DNA of 64,000 nt. Origin: an uncultured Sterolibacteriaceae bacterium (GTDB lineage Bacteria > Pseudomonadota > Gammaproteobacteria > Burkholderiales > Rhodocyclaceae). The notes beneath the pieces were generated by a model that saw only the letters and a program-made list of their open reading frames with translations, did no database searches and was not told where the DNA came from. Positions 1 through 7,943 of this stretch are shown here, piece by piece (the stretch's first letter is position 1; each line of letters begins with the position of its first letter). The position numbers and the translations under genes were made by a program. The stretch spans positions 434,001 to 498,000 of the forward strand of contig CALARK010000021.1 in NCBI GenBank assembly GCA_937888595.1. Reading direction: 5' to 3'.

Positions 1-12
1 CGTCGTGCTCAT
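1..12 (-). CDS. Start of a downstream gene, probably zapA (partial)
   Basis: An ATG on the minus strand at 12-10 overlaps the TGA of the preceding small coiled-coil gene in an ATGA arrangement, and the frame (M-S-T-T) stays open to the window edge. In many beta- and gammaproteobacteria a short ZapB-like gene is followed by zapA, so this is probably the first codons of zapA. Only four codons are visible, so the identity is inference from context. Confidence 0.3.
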
Positions 13-203
13 TCGGCCGGCAACTTGTCCATGAGGCCTTCGAGGCGCGTGCGCGCTTCGCTCATGCGATCGGCGAGATCCTGCTTTTCATCCTCGAGCG
101 TACCGATGCGGCCGCGCAGCCGGTGGTTCTCGGCGCGCAGGAAGGCGCACAGGGCGACCACCTGTTCGACCTTGCTGCCGAGAGTGCCGAGATCCTCGTT
201 CAT
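9..203 (-). CDS. Small ZapB-like coiled-coil protein
   Basis: The gene encodes 64 residues that are almost entirely heptad-like helix: hydrophobic residues recur through VEQVVALCAFLRAEN and again in the charged second half, as in the small coiled-coil family (TIGR02449/ZapB-like) found next to zapA. Proteins of this group associate with the FtsZ ring through ZapA. The stop codon overlaps a following ATG, consistent with a two-gene zapB-like/zapA operon. Length and position fit the family well; the exact cell-division role is inferred from that pairing. Confidence 0.7.
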   Translation of the reverse strand: MNEDLGTLGSKVEQVVALCAFLRAENHRLRGRIGTLEDEKQDLADRMSEARTRLEGLMDKLPAE

Positions 204-286
204 GGGCGCGCAGTTTGTTTGAAAAATGTTTAGTGGTCAAGCAGTTCGCGCAATGTGTGAAGGCAGTTTCACATTCGCGTGGCGAG

Positions 287-310
287 AAAAGTCGGCGCTG
301 GCGAGACGGC
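287..310 (+). repeat. 24-bp dispersed repeat, copy 1
   Basis: This copy matches 22 of 24 positions of the window-wide repeat and lies in the leader of the B12 cluster, ending 5 bp before the TATAAT at 316-321. It therefore overlaps the expected spacer and -35 area of that promoter. Confidence 0.85.
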
Positions 311-315
311 GTGCC

Positions 316-321
316 TATAAT
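316..321 (+). promoter_or_regulatory. Possible -10 element for the btuB riboswitch transcript
   Basis: A perfect TATAAT lies about 20 bp upstream of the first conserved riboswitch stem. No good -35 hexamer is visible at 17 bp because that stretch is the 24-bp repeat, so assignment rests on the -10 match and position only. Confidence 0.4.
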
Positions 322-334
322 CCGCCCGCTTCGT

Positions 335-495
335 CCGCGGTGCCCGCAGGGTTTTCGAACCCCGGGTGAAACGGGAAACAGGTGGAATGCCTGTGCTGCC
401 CCCGCAACGGTAAGGAAGTGCGGAATCGTCCAAGTGCCACTGGGAAACCGGGAAGGCGACGGTTCAAGACTTCCGAGCCCGGAGACCGGCCACGG
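335..495 (+). ncRNA. Cobalamin (AdoCbl) riboswitch upstream of btuB
   Basis: The leader carries the ordered conserved blocks of the cobalamin riboswitch: GGTGCCCGCAGGG near 339, GGTGAAACGGGAA near 365, CTGCCCCCGCAACGGTAA near 396, the B12 box GCCACTGGGAAACCGGGAAG near 436, and the closing GAGCCCGGAGACCGGCC near 475. It lies 120 bp before the btuB start. Family knowledge: such elements repress transporter or synthesis genes when cobalamin is plentiful. The btuB, cobU and btuF genes that follow overlap at start and stop codons and probably share this control. Confidence 0.95.
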
Positions 496-615
496 ACGAT
501 CCGGTGAATGCGCTGCGGGGTGCGGTGCGTCGACGACTTGTCGTCGCTCCCGTTCCCCTGTGCATTCGTTTCCATTACCGGCCTGCGGGGACGCTGGCCG
601 TACAGGGGGATTCAC

Positions 616-2553
616 ATGTCCATCCGTCGCATCAATGTTGCGCGCACGGTCGCTGCCGGCGCGCTATGGCTTTCTCTGGCACCTGCATTCGCATCGCCCT
701 CCGTGGAAAAGGACGCCATCGTCGTCACCGCGACGCGCATTCCTTACCCCGAGGCCGAGGCCACCTATGCCGCCGAGGTGCATACCCGCGCCATGATCGA
801 GGGCTCTGGCGCGCAGACCCTGGCCGATTATCTCGGCCAGCACAGCAGCCTGACCGTCATGTCCTATTACGGCAACCGGCTGATGCCGACCCTCGAAATG
901 CGCGGCTACGGACTGGAAACCGGCAACCAGAACGTCGTGGTGACCGTCGACGGCCAGCGCCTGAATACCATCGACCTGCAGCCCCAGTGGCTGGGTACCA
1001 TTCCGCTCGCGAGCGTCGAGCGGATCGAGATCGTCAAGGGTGCGGGATCCGTCATGCACGGCGATGGCGCCATGGCCGGGGCGATCAACATCGTGACGAA
1101 GCCCTATCGCGGCGTCATGGCAGACGTGCGTGCCGGCGATCATGGCGCGACCTCGCTCTCGGTCGCCGCCGGGATCGATCGGGAGCGCTTCAGCGTGTCG
1201 GTCGGCGCCGACCATGACCGGTTCGGCGGCCTGGCGCAGGCCGACAGTACCGGCAAGCAGGACAGTACGGCGCTGCGTTCCGAGCGCCTGCAGGCGCGCC
1301 TGCGTCCTGTGCAGGGTCTGGAACTCGGGCTCGATGCGACTTCGGCGCATGCCGACACGCGCTACCAGAACCCGCTGACACGCGCGCAATTCAACGCCGA
1401 TCCATCGCAAAACGGCGGCATGAACGCCTACACGCATGATGTTTACGACGTCGACCAATGGCGCCTCGGCGCCGCCTATGCCATCACGGAAAACTTGCGG
1501 CTGACAGTGGATCATCGCCAGCTCGACAAGGAATATTTTTCGACCGCCTGGTGGGGCAGCTCGACCTTTTCCTACGACACGGCCGGCGACGATGCCGCAC
1601 TGGTCTATGCCGGTGAAACGATCGACCTGACGCTCGGCTGGCAGCAGGCCGATGCCGTGCGCCGGGCGACGACCAACCTGACCTCGAAGGACAACGACGG
1701 CCTTTACCTGCAGGGCACCTGGCGCATCGGCGCTACCAGCCTGAGTTTCGGTACGCGCCGCGAGAAGGTCGATTACGCCTACCGGCCGACCGTCGGGGCC
1801 GCCACGTCCGGTTCGCACACGCTCGATGCCTGGGATATCGGCGCCAATCATCGCCTCGATGGGCGATGGACCGTATTCGCCAACCTCAACAAGTCTTTTC
1901 AGGCACCGGATGTCGATCGTTTCTTCAACTGGGGCGGTGCCTTCAACGGCCTGATCGCGCCGGCGCTGGCGAAGACCCTGACGGCCGGTGTGCACCGTGT
2001 CGCCGGCAGCGGCAACAAGTTCAAGCTGAGCCTGTTCCGCGCCAACCTGAATAACGAGATCTACTACGATCCGATCGGCTTCAACAATACCAACATCGAC
2101 CGGTCGCACAAATACGGCATGGAGATCCAGCAATACTGGCAGCCGAGCGCCGACTGGTCGTTCAATGCGAACTATGCATGGACCCGGGCGCTGATCGACC
2201 GCGAAGACAGCGGTGCGGGCGCCTACGACGGCAAGGAAATGCCCGGCGTCTCCCGGCACGTGCTGAACCTGTCGGCCACCTATGCCATCGATGCCAGGAC
2301 CCACCTGACCGTGACGCATGCGTGGCGGAGCCGAAGCTATGCGATCGGCGATTTTGCCAACGACAATGCGCAGCGTCAGGATGCGTTCGAGACGACCGGC
2401 CTCAGCCTGCGCCACCGGCACGGTGCAGTGGAGTATTTTGCGGCGGTCAATAACCTGTTTGGACGGAAGAACGGCATGTGGGCGGGCGACGACACGATCT
2501 ATCCGGTCAACTACGAACGCACGTTCCTCGTCGGTGCGCGGATGAAGTATTGA
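616..2553 (+). CDS. btuB: TonB-dependent vitamin B12 outer-membrane receptor BtuB
   Basis: This 645-residue protein has an N-terminal signal peptide (about 1-26, ending APAFA), a TonB box-like stretch DAIVVTATR at about 33-41, a plug domain with the typical IEIVKGAGSVMHG and AGAINIVT motifs (about 50-160), and a long beta-barrel ending in an aromatic residue (RMKY). It imports cobalamin across the outer membrane using TonB-ExbBD energy. The ATG at 616 was chosen over an upstream in-frame ATG because it follows AGGGGGA and begins a clean signal peptide. The cobalamin riboswitch upstream and cobU overlapping downstream by one base support BtuB over a siderophore receptor. Confidence 0.93.
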   Translation: MSIRRINVARTVAAGALWLSLAPAFASPSVEKDAIVVTATRIPYPEAEATYAAEVHTRAMIEGSGAQTLADYLGQHSSLTVMSYYGNRLMPTLEMRGYGLETGNQNVVVTVDGQRLNTIDLQPQWLGTIPLASVERIEIVKGAGSVMHGDGAMAGAINIVTKPYRGVMADVRAGDHGATSLSVAAGIDRERFSVSVGADHDRFGGLAQADSTGKQDSTALRSERLQARLRPVQGLELGLDATSAHADTRYQNPLTRAQFNADPSQNGGMNAYTHDVYDVDQWRLGAAYAITENLRLTVDHRQLDKEYFSTAWWGSSTFSYDTAGDDAALVYAGETIDLTLGWQQADAVRRATTNLTSKDNDGLYLQGTWRIGATSLSFGTRREKVDYAYRPTVGAATSGSHTLDAWDIGANHRLDGRWTVFANLNKSFQAPDVDRFFNWGGAFNGLIAPALAKTLTAGVHRVAGSGNKFKLSLFRANLNNEIYYDPIGFNNTNIDRSHKYGMEIQQYWQPSADWSFNANYAWTRALIDREDSGAGAYDGKEMPGVSRHVLNLSATYAIDARTHLTVTHAWRSRSYAIGDFANDNAQRQDAFETTGLSLRHRHGAVEYFAAVNNLFGRKNGMWAGDDTIYPVNYERTFLVGARMKY

Positions 2554-3071
2554 TGCGTGAACTGATCCTCGGCGGGGCGCGCTCCGGAAAGTCGGCGCTG
2601 GCGGGACGGCGTGCGGAGGCGTTCGCACAGGTCGTCTGGATCGCCACCGCCGAGGCGCGCGATGCCGAGATGGCCGAGCGCATCGCGCGCCACCGCGCCG
2701 AGCGGCCGGCGCACTGGCAGACGGTGGAGGAACCGCTGTCTCTGGCGGCCGCCTTGCGCCGCCATGCAGGCAATGCGGCCGGCGCCGACGTTTGCCTCGT
2801 CGTCGATTGCCTGACGCTCTGGCTCACCAACCTGCTGCTGGCCGAGGATGCCGGCCTGCTGGAGCGCGAAACCGCCGCGCTGCTCGACACGCTGCCGGCG
2901 CTGCCCGGCGCCATCGTCCTCGTCGCCAACGAGGTCGGGCTCGGCATCGTGCCGGAGAATGCGCTGGCGCGTCGCTTCCGCGACGAGGCCGGGCGGCTCA
3001 ACCAGCGCGTCGCGGCGGCCTGCGAGCGCGTCACCTTCGTCGCGGCCGGGCTGCCGCTCGTCCTCAAGTGA
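2553..3071 (+). CDS. cobU: Adenosylcobinamide kinase / adenosylcobinamide-phosphate guanylyltransferase
   Basis: A 172-residue bifunctional salvage enzyme that phosphorylates adenosylcobinamide and transfers GMP to it, for later joining by CobS. Visible motifs are the P-loop GGARSGKS (7-14), ATAEARDAEM followed by a histidine at 47 that is the likely guanylylation site, VDCLTLWLTNL, and NEVGLGIVP. The start ATG shares a base with the btuB stop, and the stop overlaps the btuF GTG. The codons for GKSALAGRR (12-20) are a nearly perfect copy of the dispersed 24-bp repeat, so the end of the P-loop is encoded by repeat sequence. Confidence 0.95.
   Translation: MRELILGGARSGKSALAGRRAEAFAQVVWIATAEARDAEMAERIARHRAERPAHWQTVEEPLSLAAALRRHAGNAAGADVCLVVDCLTLWLTNLLLAEDAGLLERETAALLDTLPALPGAIVLVANEVGLGIVPENALARRFRDEAGRLNQRVAAACERVTFVAAGLPLVLK
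2588..2610 (+). repeat. 24-bp dispersed repeat, copy 2 (in cobU)
   Basis: This copy matches the repeat except at the first base and one central base. It is read in a phase different from most genic copies and encodes the end of the CobU P-loop and the residues just after it. Confidence 0.75.
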
Positions 3072-3964
3072 AACGATCGTTCGCGCTGCTGCTGTGCGGC
3101 TGGCTCGCCGTGCAGGCGGCGGCCCGGGCCGAGGTCGCGGTCACGGACGATGCCGGCCATGCGCTGAAGCTGCCGCGTCCCGCGCAGCGCATCGTCAGCC
3201 TCGCGCCACACCTGACCGAACTGCTGTACGCCGCCGGCGCCGGCGGGCAGCTGGTGGCGGCCGTCGAGTTTTCGAATTATCCGGAGGCGGCGAAAGCGCT
3301 GCCGCGCATCGGCAGCTACGCCGCCTTCGATCTCGAGCGCATCGCCGCGCTGAAACCGGACCTGGTGGTGGCCTGGGGCAGCGGCAATCCGCCCGGCCCG
3401 GTGGCGCAGCTGCGGCGGCTCGGCATCCCCGTCTTCATCAGCGAACCGCAGCGGCTGGAGGACATCGGGCCGAGCCTCGTGCGCCTCGGCGACCTGGCGG
3501 GCACCGGGGCCGTCGCCCGGTACGCGGCGGATGCGTTCGAAGCGCGCCGCACCGCGCTCGCCGTGCGCCATGCCGACCGGCGGCCGGTCACGGTGTTCTA
3601 CGAGATCTGGAACCAGCCGCTGATGACCGTCGGCGGCACGCACATCATCAGCGCAGCAATGGCGCTGTGCGGCGGCCGCAACGTGTTCGACGCCGTGACG
3701 CAGCCGGCCGCGACGGTGGGGCTGGAGGCCGTGCTGGCCGCCGACCCGGAAGCGATCGTCGCCAGCGGCATGGGCGAGTCGCGCCCGGACTGGCTGGACG
3801 AATGGCAGCGCTGGCCGCAACTGACGGCGGTGAAGCGCGGCAACCTGTTCTTCGTGCCGCCCGACCTGCTGCAGCGTCACACGCCGCGCATCCTCGACGG
3901 CGCCGAACGGCTCTGCGCCGCCCTCGATGCCGCGCGCCGGCGCGGTGCTCAGCCGGGCAGGTAG
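3068..3964 (+). CDS. btuF: Periplasmic cobalamin-binding protein BtuF
   Basis: A 298-residue binding protein of the helical-backbone metal/cobalamin class (Peripla_BP_2). It starts with a signal peptide (KRSFALLLCGWLAVQAAARA) and continues with QRIVSLAPHLTELLYAAGAG, the typical opening of BtuF and FhuD proteins, then IAALKPDLVVAWGSGNP. It would hand B12 to BtuCD. The GTG start at 3068 overlaps the cobU stop by four bases (GTGA), which favours translational coupling. No lipobox cysteine follows the signal, so a soluble periplasmic protein is expected. The 3' end overlaps the convergent btuD by 16 bp. Confidence 0.9.
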   Translation: MKRSFALLLCGWLAVQAAARAEVAVTDDAGHALKLPRPAQRIVSLAPHLTELLYAAGAGGQLVAAVEFSNYPEAAKALPRIGSYAAFDLERIAALKPDLVVAWGSGNPPGPVAQLRRLGIPVFISEPQRLEDIGPSLVRLGDLAGTGAVARYAADAFEARRTALAVRHADRRPVTVFYEIWNQPLMTVGGTHIISAAMALCGGRNVFDAVTQPAATVGLEAVLAADPEAIVASGMGESRPDWLDEWQRWPQLTAVKRGNLFFVPPDLLQRHTPRILDGAERLCAALDAARRRGAQPGR

Positions 3965-4713
3965 GCGCTGCCGCCCGGCGTCCGGACGGCGATCACCGGA
4001 TGGCCGTAGAGCCGCGTCAGCACCTCGGCGGACAGCATTTCGTCCACCCGGCCGGCGCACCACGCGCCATCGCCGAACAGCAGCAGCGCATGCGTGCAGT
4101 AGCGCACGGCGAGGTTCACGTCGTGCAGGGTCATCAGCAGCGTGCGCCCGTTCCAGCCCACCAGCAGGTCCATGAAGGCGATCTGCTGGTGCAGGTCGAG
4201 GTGCGAGGTCGGCTCGTCGAGCAGGCACAGCGGCACTTCCTGCGCGAGCAGCGCGGCCAGCGCGAGGCGGCGGCGTTCGCCGCCGGAGAGCTGCGCCGCG
4301 CGCCGGCTCGCGATGTCGGGCAGGCCAACCGCGGCGAGCGCGGTATGCGCGAGCGCCACGTCGTGCGCGGTCTCGGCGCGCCACCAGTCGAGGTGCGGCA
4401 GGCGGCCGAGCAGTGCGACCTCGAGCGCGGTCGTTTCGGGGTCGCTGATGTGGAAGCTGTCCTCCTGCGCCATCAGGCCGAGCCGCCGCGCCCGTTCGCG
4501 CGGCATCAGGCCGGCGAGCGCATCGCCATCGAGCCGGATCTCGCCGTCGTCGGGTGCGCGCAGCCCGGCCAGCGTGGTCAGCAGCGTCGTCTTGCCGACG
4601 CCGTTCACGCCGAGGATCGCCCAGCGGCTGCCGCTGTCGATGGCGAGGTCGAGCGCGCGGCAGACCGGCTTGCCGCCGATGCTGACGTCGAGCCGGTGCG
4701 TGCTCAGCTTCAT
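3949..4713 (-). CDS. btuD: ABC transporter ATP-binding protein BtuD (FecE type)
   Basis: A 254-residue ATPase with Walker A GVNGVGKTT (35-43), signature LSGGE (142-146), Walker B LCLLDEP (162-168) and the switch histidine in TLHD (about 197). This is the FecE/BtuD subgroup that powers import of B12 or iron chelates through a FecCD-type permease. The ATG overlaps the stop of btuC (ATGA), so the two are co-translated. Convergent btuF and the nearby riboswitch argue for B12 as substrate; a siderophore substrate cannot be excluded by sequence alone. Confidence 0.9.
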   Translation of the reverse strand: MKLSTHRLDVSIGGKPVCRALDLAIDSGSRWAILGVNGVGKTTLLTTLAGLRAPDDGEIRLDGDALAGLMPRERARRLGLMAQEDSFHISDPETTALEVALLGRLPHLDWWRAETAHDVALAHTALAAVGLPDIASRRAAQLSGGERRRLALAALLAQEVPLCLLDEPTSHLDLHQQIAFMDLLVGWNGRTLLMTLHDVNLAVRYCTHALLLFGDGAWCAGRVDEMLSAEVLTRLYGHPVIAVRTPGGSAYLPG

Positions 4714-5678
4714 TTGCCGTTCCGCGCCAGCAGCCAGAGGAACACTGGTGCACCGAGCGCGGCGGTGACGGCGCCCACCGGCAGCTGCAGCGGTGCGGCG
4801 ACCGTGCGCGCGGCGAGGTCGGCGAGCAGCAGCAGCATGCCGCCGCCGAGCACGCAGCCGGGCAGCAGGGTGCGATGGCGGCGCAGGCCGGCGAGCCGCA
4901 GCAGGTGCGGTGCGACGAGGCCGACGAAACCGATGCTGCCGGCCGCGAGGACGACGATCGTCGTCACCCCGGCAGCGAGCACCAGCACGATGGCGCGCAG
5001 GCGATCCACGGGCACGCCGAGCGCGCGGGCCGACAACTCGCCCTGCTGCATGGCGTCGAGGCCGCGCGCCAGCGGCCAGGCGGCGAGCAGCACGAGCAGC
5101 GCGGCCAGCACCGGCAGCGCCGCGATGTCCGGATCGATGCCGGAGAGGTCGCCCATCAGCCAGAACACCATGCCGCGCAGCGGCGCATCCGGCGCGAGGG
5201 CGAGCAGCAGCGTCACCACCGCGCCCCACGCCGAGGAAAGGATCACGCCGGCGAGCAGCAGCCGCTGCGGCCGCAGCCCGCCACGCCAGGCCAGCAGCAG
5301 CAGGACGCCGAGCGACAGCCCCGCGCCGGCCAGCCCGGCCAGGGCGAGCGCGATGCCCGTCAGCCCGGCCAGCATCGCCAGCAGCATCAGCGTGCCGGCA
5401 CCGCCCGAGATGCCGAGGACAAACGGGTCGGCGAGCGGGTTGCGCAGCAGGGCCTGCAGCAGCGCACCGGCCAGCGCCAGCAAGGCGCCGCAGCCGAAGG
5501 CGGCCAGCGCGCGCGGCAGGCGCAGGGTGAGGACGACCTCCCGCTCGAGGCCCCCGTCGGACGTCAGCGCAGCCCAGGCACGTGCCGGCTCCATGCCCTG
5601 CGTGCCGGTCGCCAGCGCGAGGAGGAAAGCGGCCGCGGCCGCCAGCAGCAGCCCCAGCAGGAATGGAACCGGGCGCAC
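4710..5678 (-). CDS. btuC: ABC transporter permease BtuC (FecCD family)
   Basis: A 322-residue, very hydrophobic permease with about ten predicted membrane helices and FecCD hallmarks: LRLPRALAAFGCGALLALAG, LLRNPLADPFVLGISGGAG, and GSIGFVGLVAPHLLRL near the C terminus, where the ATPase-coupling helix is expected. It forms the inner-membrane channel with BtuD. A GTG at 5678 gives a sensible N terminus. It is transcribed away from the FKBP gene, which lies on the same strand 34 bp upstream. Confidence 0.92.
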   Translation of the reverse strand: MRPVPFLLGLLLAAAAAFLLALATGTQGMEPARAWAALTSDGGLEREVVLTLRLPRALAAFGCGALLALAGALLQALLRNPLADPFVLGISGGAGTLMLLAMLAGLTGIALALAGLAGAGLSLGVLLLLAWRGGLRPQRLLLAGVILSSAWGAVVTLLLALAPDAPLRGMVFWLMGDLSGIDPDIAALPVLAALLVLLAAWPLARGLDAMQQGELSARALGVPVDRLRAIVLVLAAGVTTIVVLAAGSIGFVGLVAPHLLRLAGLRRHRTLLPGCVLGGGMLLLLADLAARTVAAPLQLPVGAVTAALGAPVFLWLLARNGK

Positions 5679-5712
5679 GGGAGCGCGGCGCGAGGCGGCG
5701 GGCGGCGGAGGG

Positions 5713-6057
5713 TTACTGGACGGCGAGCAGTTCGACCTCGAACACCAGCGTGGCGTCGGGCGGGATCACGCCGCCGGCGCCGCGGCGGCCATAGCCGAGC
5801 TCGGGCGGGATGGTCAGCTTGCGCGTGCCGCCGGCCTTCATGCCCTGCACGCCCTCGTCCCAGCCGGCGATGACATGGCGCGCGCCGAGCGGAAAGCTGA
5901 AGGGGTCGTTGCGATCCCTGCTCGAATCGAACTTGCGCCCGTCGGTGAGCCAGCCGGTGTAATGGACGCTGACGTAGCGGCCCGCGACGGCTTCGTCGCC
6001 GTCGCCGACAGTCAGGTCCTCGATGATCAGGCCGCTGGGGGTGGTGATGGCGGACAT
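5713..6057 (-). CDS. FKBP-type peptidyl-prolyl cis-trans isomerase
   Basis: A 114-residue single-domain FKBP. The canonical features are VSVHYTGWLTDGRKFDSS, FPLGARHVIAGWDEGVQGMKAGG, LTIPPELGYG and IPPDATLVFEVELL, which line the proline-binding pocket. There is no signal peptide, so it is cytoplasmic. It accelerates proline isomerisation during folding. It precedes btuC on the same strand but has no evident link to B12; it may simply share a transcript. Confidence 0.95.
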   Translation of the reverse strand: MSAITTPSGLIIEDLTVGDGDEAVAGRYVSVHYTGWLTDGRKFDSSRDRNDPFSFPLGARHVIAGWDEGVQGMKAGGTRKLTIPPELGYGRRGAGGVIPPDATLVFEVELLAVQ

Positions 6058-6147
6058 GGGTGATTCCTCTCGTTGGATGGTCGGCCGGGCAGTATACCGG
6101 CGCCGCTAGAATGAGCTTTTCGACATCCCGCCATCCCGCCCGCTGCG

Positions 6148-7188
6148 ATGAACTTCGACATCCCACCCGCCGACCGAGCGCTCGACCACGCCCTGCGCGA
6201 GAAGATCGACGGCAAGACCAAGCCTCCCGGCAGTCTCGGCCGGCTCGAAACGCTGGCCCTGCAAATCGGCCGTGTGCGCGGCACGCTGACGCCGACGCTG
6301 CGGCAGCCGCACATCGTCGTCTTCGCCGGCGACCACGGCGCGGCGACGCAGGGCATTTCGGCCTATCCGCAGGACGTGACCTGGCAGATGGTCGAGAACT
6401 TCCTCGCCGGGGGCGCGGCGATCAACGTCTTCGCGCGCGCCAACGGCCTCGGCCTGACCATCGTCGATGCCGGCGTCGCCCACGACTTCGGACCGCGCGC
6501 CGGGCTGGTCGACGCAAAAGTCGGTGCCGGCGGGACGGCGAGCTATCTCGATGGTGCGGCGATGACGGCGGAGCAATGCGCAACCGCGCTGCGGCAAGGG
6601 GCGGCAATCGTCGCGGAACTGGCGGCGGGAGGCTGCGAGGTCCTCGCCTGCGGCGAGATGGGCATCGGCAATACCGCGTCCGCTGCGCTGGTCACGCATT
6701 GCCTGACCGGCGCGCCACTGGCCGATTGCGTCGGACGCGGCACCGGCCTCGACGATGCGGGGCTGGAGCGCAAGCGGGAACTGCTGCAGCAGGCGGTCGA
6801 CCTCTGGAAGAGCCGCACCAGCGACCCGGGCGCGATCCTCGCCCGCTTCGGCGGCTTCGAGATCGCGATGATGACGGGCGCGATGCTGGAAGCGGCACGG
6901 CAGCGGATGCTCGTCCTCGTCGATGGTTTCATCTGCGGTGCGGCCGCGCTGGTCGCGGCACGGCTCGCGCCGGCCTTCACCGACTACGCGGTGTTCTGCC
7001 ACGCCTCGGCCGAGCCGGGCCACCGCATCCAGTTGGCCGCGCTGGAGGCGACCCCCTTGTTCGACCTCGGCCTGCGCCTCGGCGAAGGGACCGGCGCCGC
7101 GCTGGCCTGGCCGCTGGTGCGTGCGGCCTGCGCGTTCCTGAACGAGATGGCCAGCTTCGAATCGGCCGGAGTCGCGGAAAAGCGGTGA
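6148..7188 (+). CDS. cobT: Nicotinate-nucleotide--dimethylbenzimidazole phosphoribosyltransferase CobT
   Basis: A 346-residue enzyme that activates dimethylbenzimidazole to alpha-ribazole phosphate for the lower ligand of cobalamin. Motifs include KTKPPGSLGRLE, VFAGDHGAATQGISAYPQ, GEMGIGNTASAA and LRLGEGTGAALA, whose glutamate corresponds to the catalytic base of the family. Residues 124-131 read KVGAGGTA and are encoded by a 23/24 copy of the dispersed repeat, in the segment before the AMTAEQC helix. The stop overlaps the cobS GTG, forming a cobT-cobS-cobC operon. Confidence 0.96.
   Translation: MNFDIPPADRALDHALREKIDGKTKPPGSLGRLETLALQIGRVRGTLTPTLRQPHIVVFAGDHGAATQGISAYPQDVTWQMVENFLAGGAAINVFARANGLGLTIVDAGVAHDFGPRAGLVDAKVGAGGTASYLDGAAMTAEQCATALRQGAAIVAELAAGGCEVLACGEMGIGNTASAALVTHCLTGAPLADCVGRGTGLDDAGLERKRELLQQAVDLWKSRTSDPGAILARFGGFEIAMMTGAMLEAARQRMLVLVDGFICGAAALVAARLAPAFTDYAVFCHASAEPGHRIQLAALEATPLFDLGLRLGEGTGAALAWPLVRAACAFLNEMASFESAGVAEKR
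6516..6539 (+). repeat. 24-bp dispersed repeat, copy 3 (in cobT)
   Basis: This copy matches 23 of 24 positions and encodes KVGAGGTA in frame within CobT. Confidence 0.92.
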
Positions 7189-7943
7189 AGGAAGCCGAAT
7201 ACTTCTTCGCCGCGCTGCGCTTCTTCACGCGGCTGCCGGTGCCGGCCTGGGTCGGGCATTCGGCAGAACAGCTGAACCACGCGGCGCGCTGGTTCCCGGC
7301 CGTCGGGCTGATCGTCGGTGGCGTCGGTGCCGGTGTCACCCTGGCCGCGGCGCTGGCCTGGCCGACGGCCATCGCCGTGCTGCTCGGCATGGCGGCGACG
7401 CTGCTCGTCACCGGCGCCTTCCACGAGGACGGGCTGGCCGACACGATCGACGGCCTCGGCGGCGGCTGGACCCGCGCCGACGTGCTGCGCATCATGAAGG
7501 ACTCGCGCATCGGCAGCTACGGCGCCATCGGCATCGGCATGGCGCTGCTGCTGAAGTTTTCCGCCCTGGATCACCTGCTCGCCGTCTTGCCGGCACCGAC
7601 TTTTGCCGCCGTGCTCGTCGCCGGCCACGCCGTGTCGCGGCTGGCGTCGACGGCGCTGATCCGTTTCCTCGACTACGCGCGCGAGGAAGGCAAGGCCAAG
7701 CCGCTCGCCACGCGGCTCGGCGGCGGCGAACTCGCCTTCGCCGCGCTGTGCGGGCTGGTGCCCTGCCTATGGCTCCCCGCCACGCAGGCGGCCGTCGCGC
7801 TGGTACTGGCCGCGCTCGTCACCGTGCTGGCTGCGCGCACCTTCGCGCAACGCCTCGGCGGCTACACGGGCGACTGCCTCGGCGCGACACAGCAGCTGGC
7901 CGAATTGGCTTTCTATCTCGGAATGGCATGCGCCTTTTCCTGA
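7185..7943 (+). CDS. cobS: Adenosylcobinamide-GDP ribazoletransferase CobS
   Basis: A 252-residue polytopic membrane enzyme that joins adenosylcobinamide-GDP and alpha-ribazole(-phosphate), the last assembly step of B12. The metal-binding signature FHEDGLADTIDGLGGG and RIMKDSRIGSYGA are intact, and the C terminus ends in a GGYTGDCLGATQQ block. The GTG start overlaps the cobT stop (GTGA). Residues AVLPAPTF come from a 21/24 copy of the dispersed repeat in a hydrophobic loop or helix region. The cobC gene starts inside its last codons. Confidence 0.95.
   Translation: MKEAEYFFAALRFFTRLPVPAWVGHSAEQLNHAARWFPAVGLIVGGVGAGVTLAAALAWPTAIAVLLGMAATLLVTGAFHEDGLADTIDGLGGGWTRADVLRIMKDSRIGSYGAIGIGMALLLKFSALDHLLAVLPAPTFAAVLVAGHAVSRLASTALIRFLDYAREEGKAKPLATRLGGGELAFAALCGLVPCLWLPATQAAVALVLAALVTVLAARTFAQRLGGYTGDCLGATQQLAELAFYLGMACAFS
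7581..7604 (-). repeat. 24-bp dispersed repeat, copy 4 (in cobS)
   Basis: This copy matches 21 of 24 positions in the reverse orientation and is read as AVLPAPTF in CobS. Confidence 0.75.

Noticed and set aside
2848..6063. A 1071-codon open frame on the plus strand across cobU, btuF, btuD and btuC
   Set aside because: It is Arg/Ala/Gly-rich and antisense or out of phase to four identified genes; it has no start-site or motif support.
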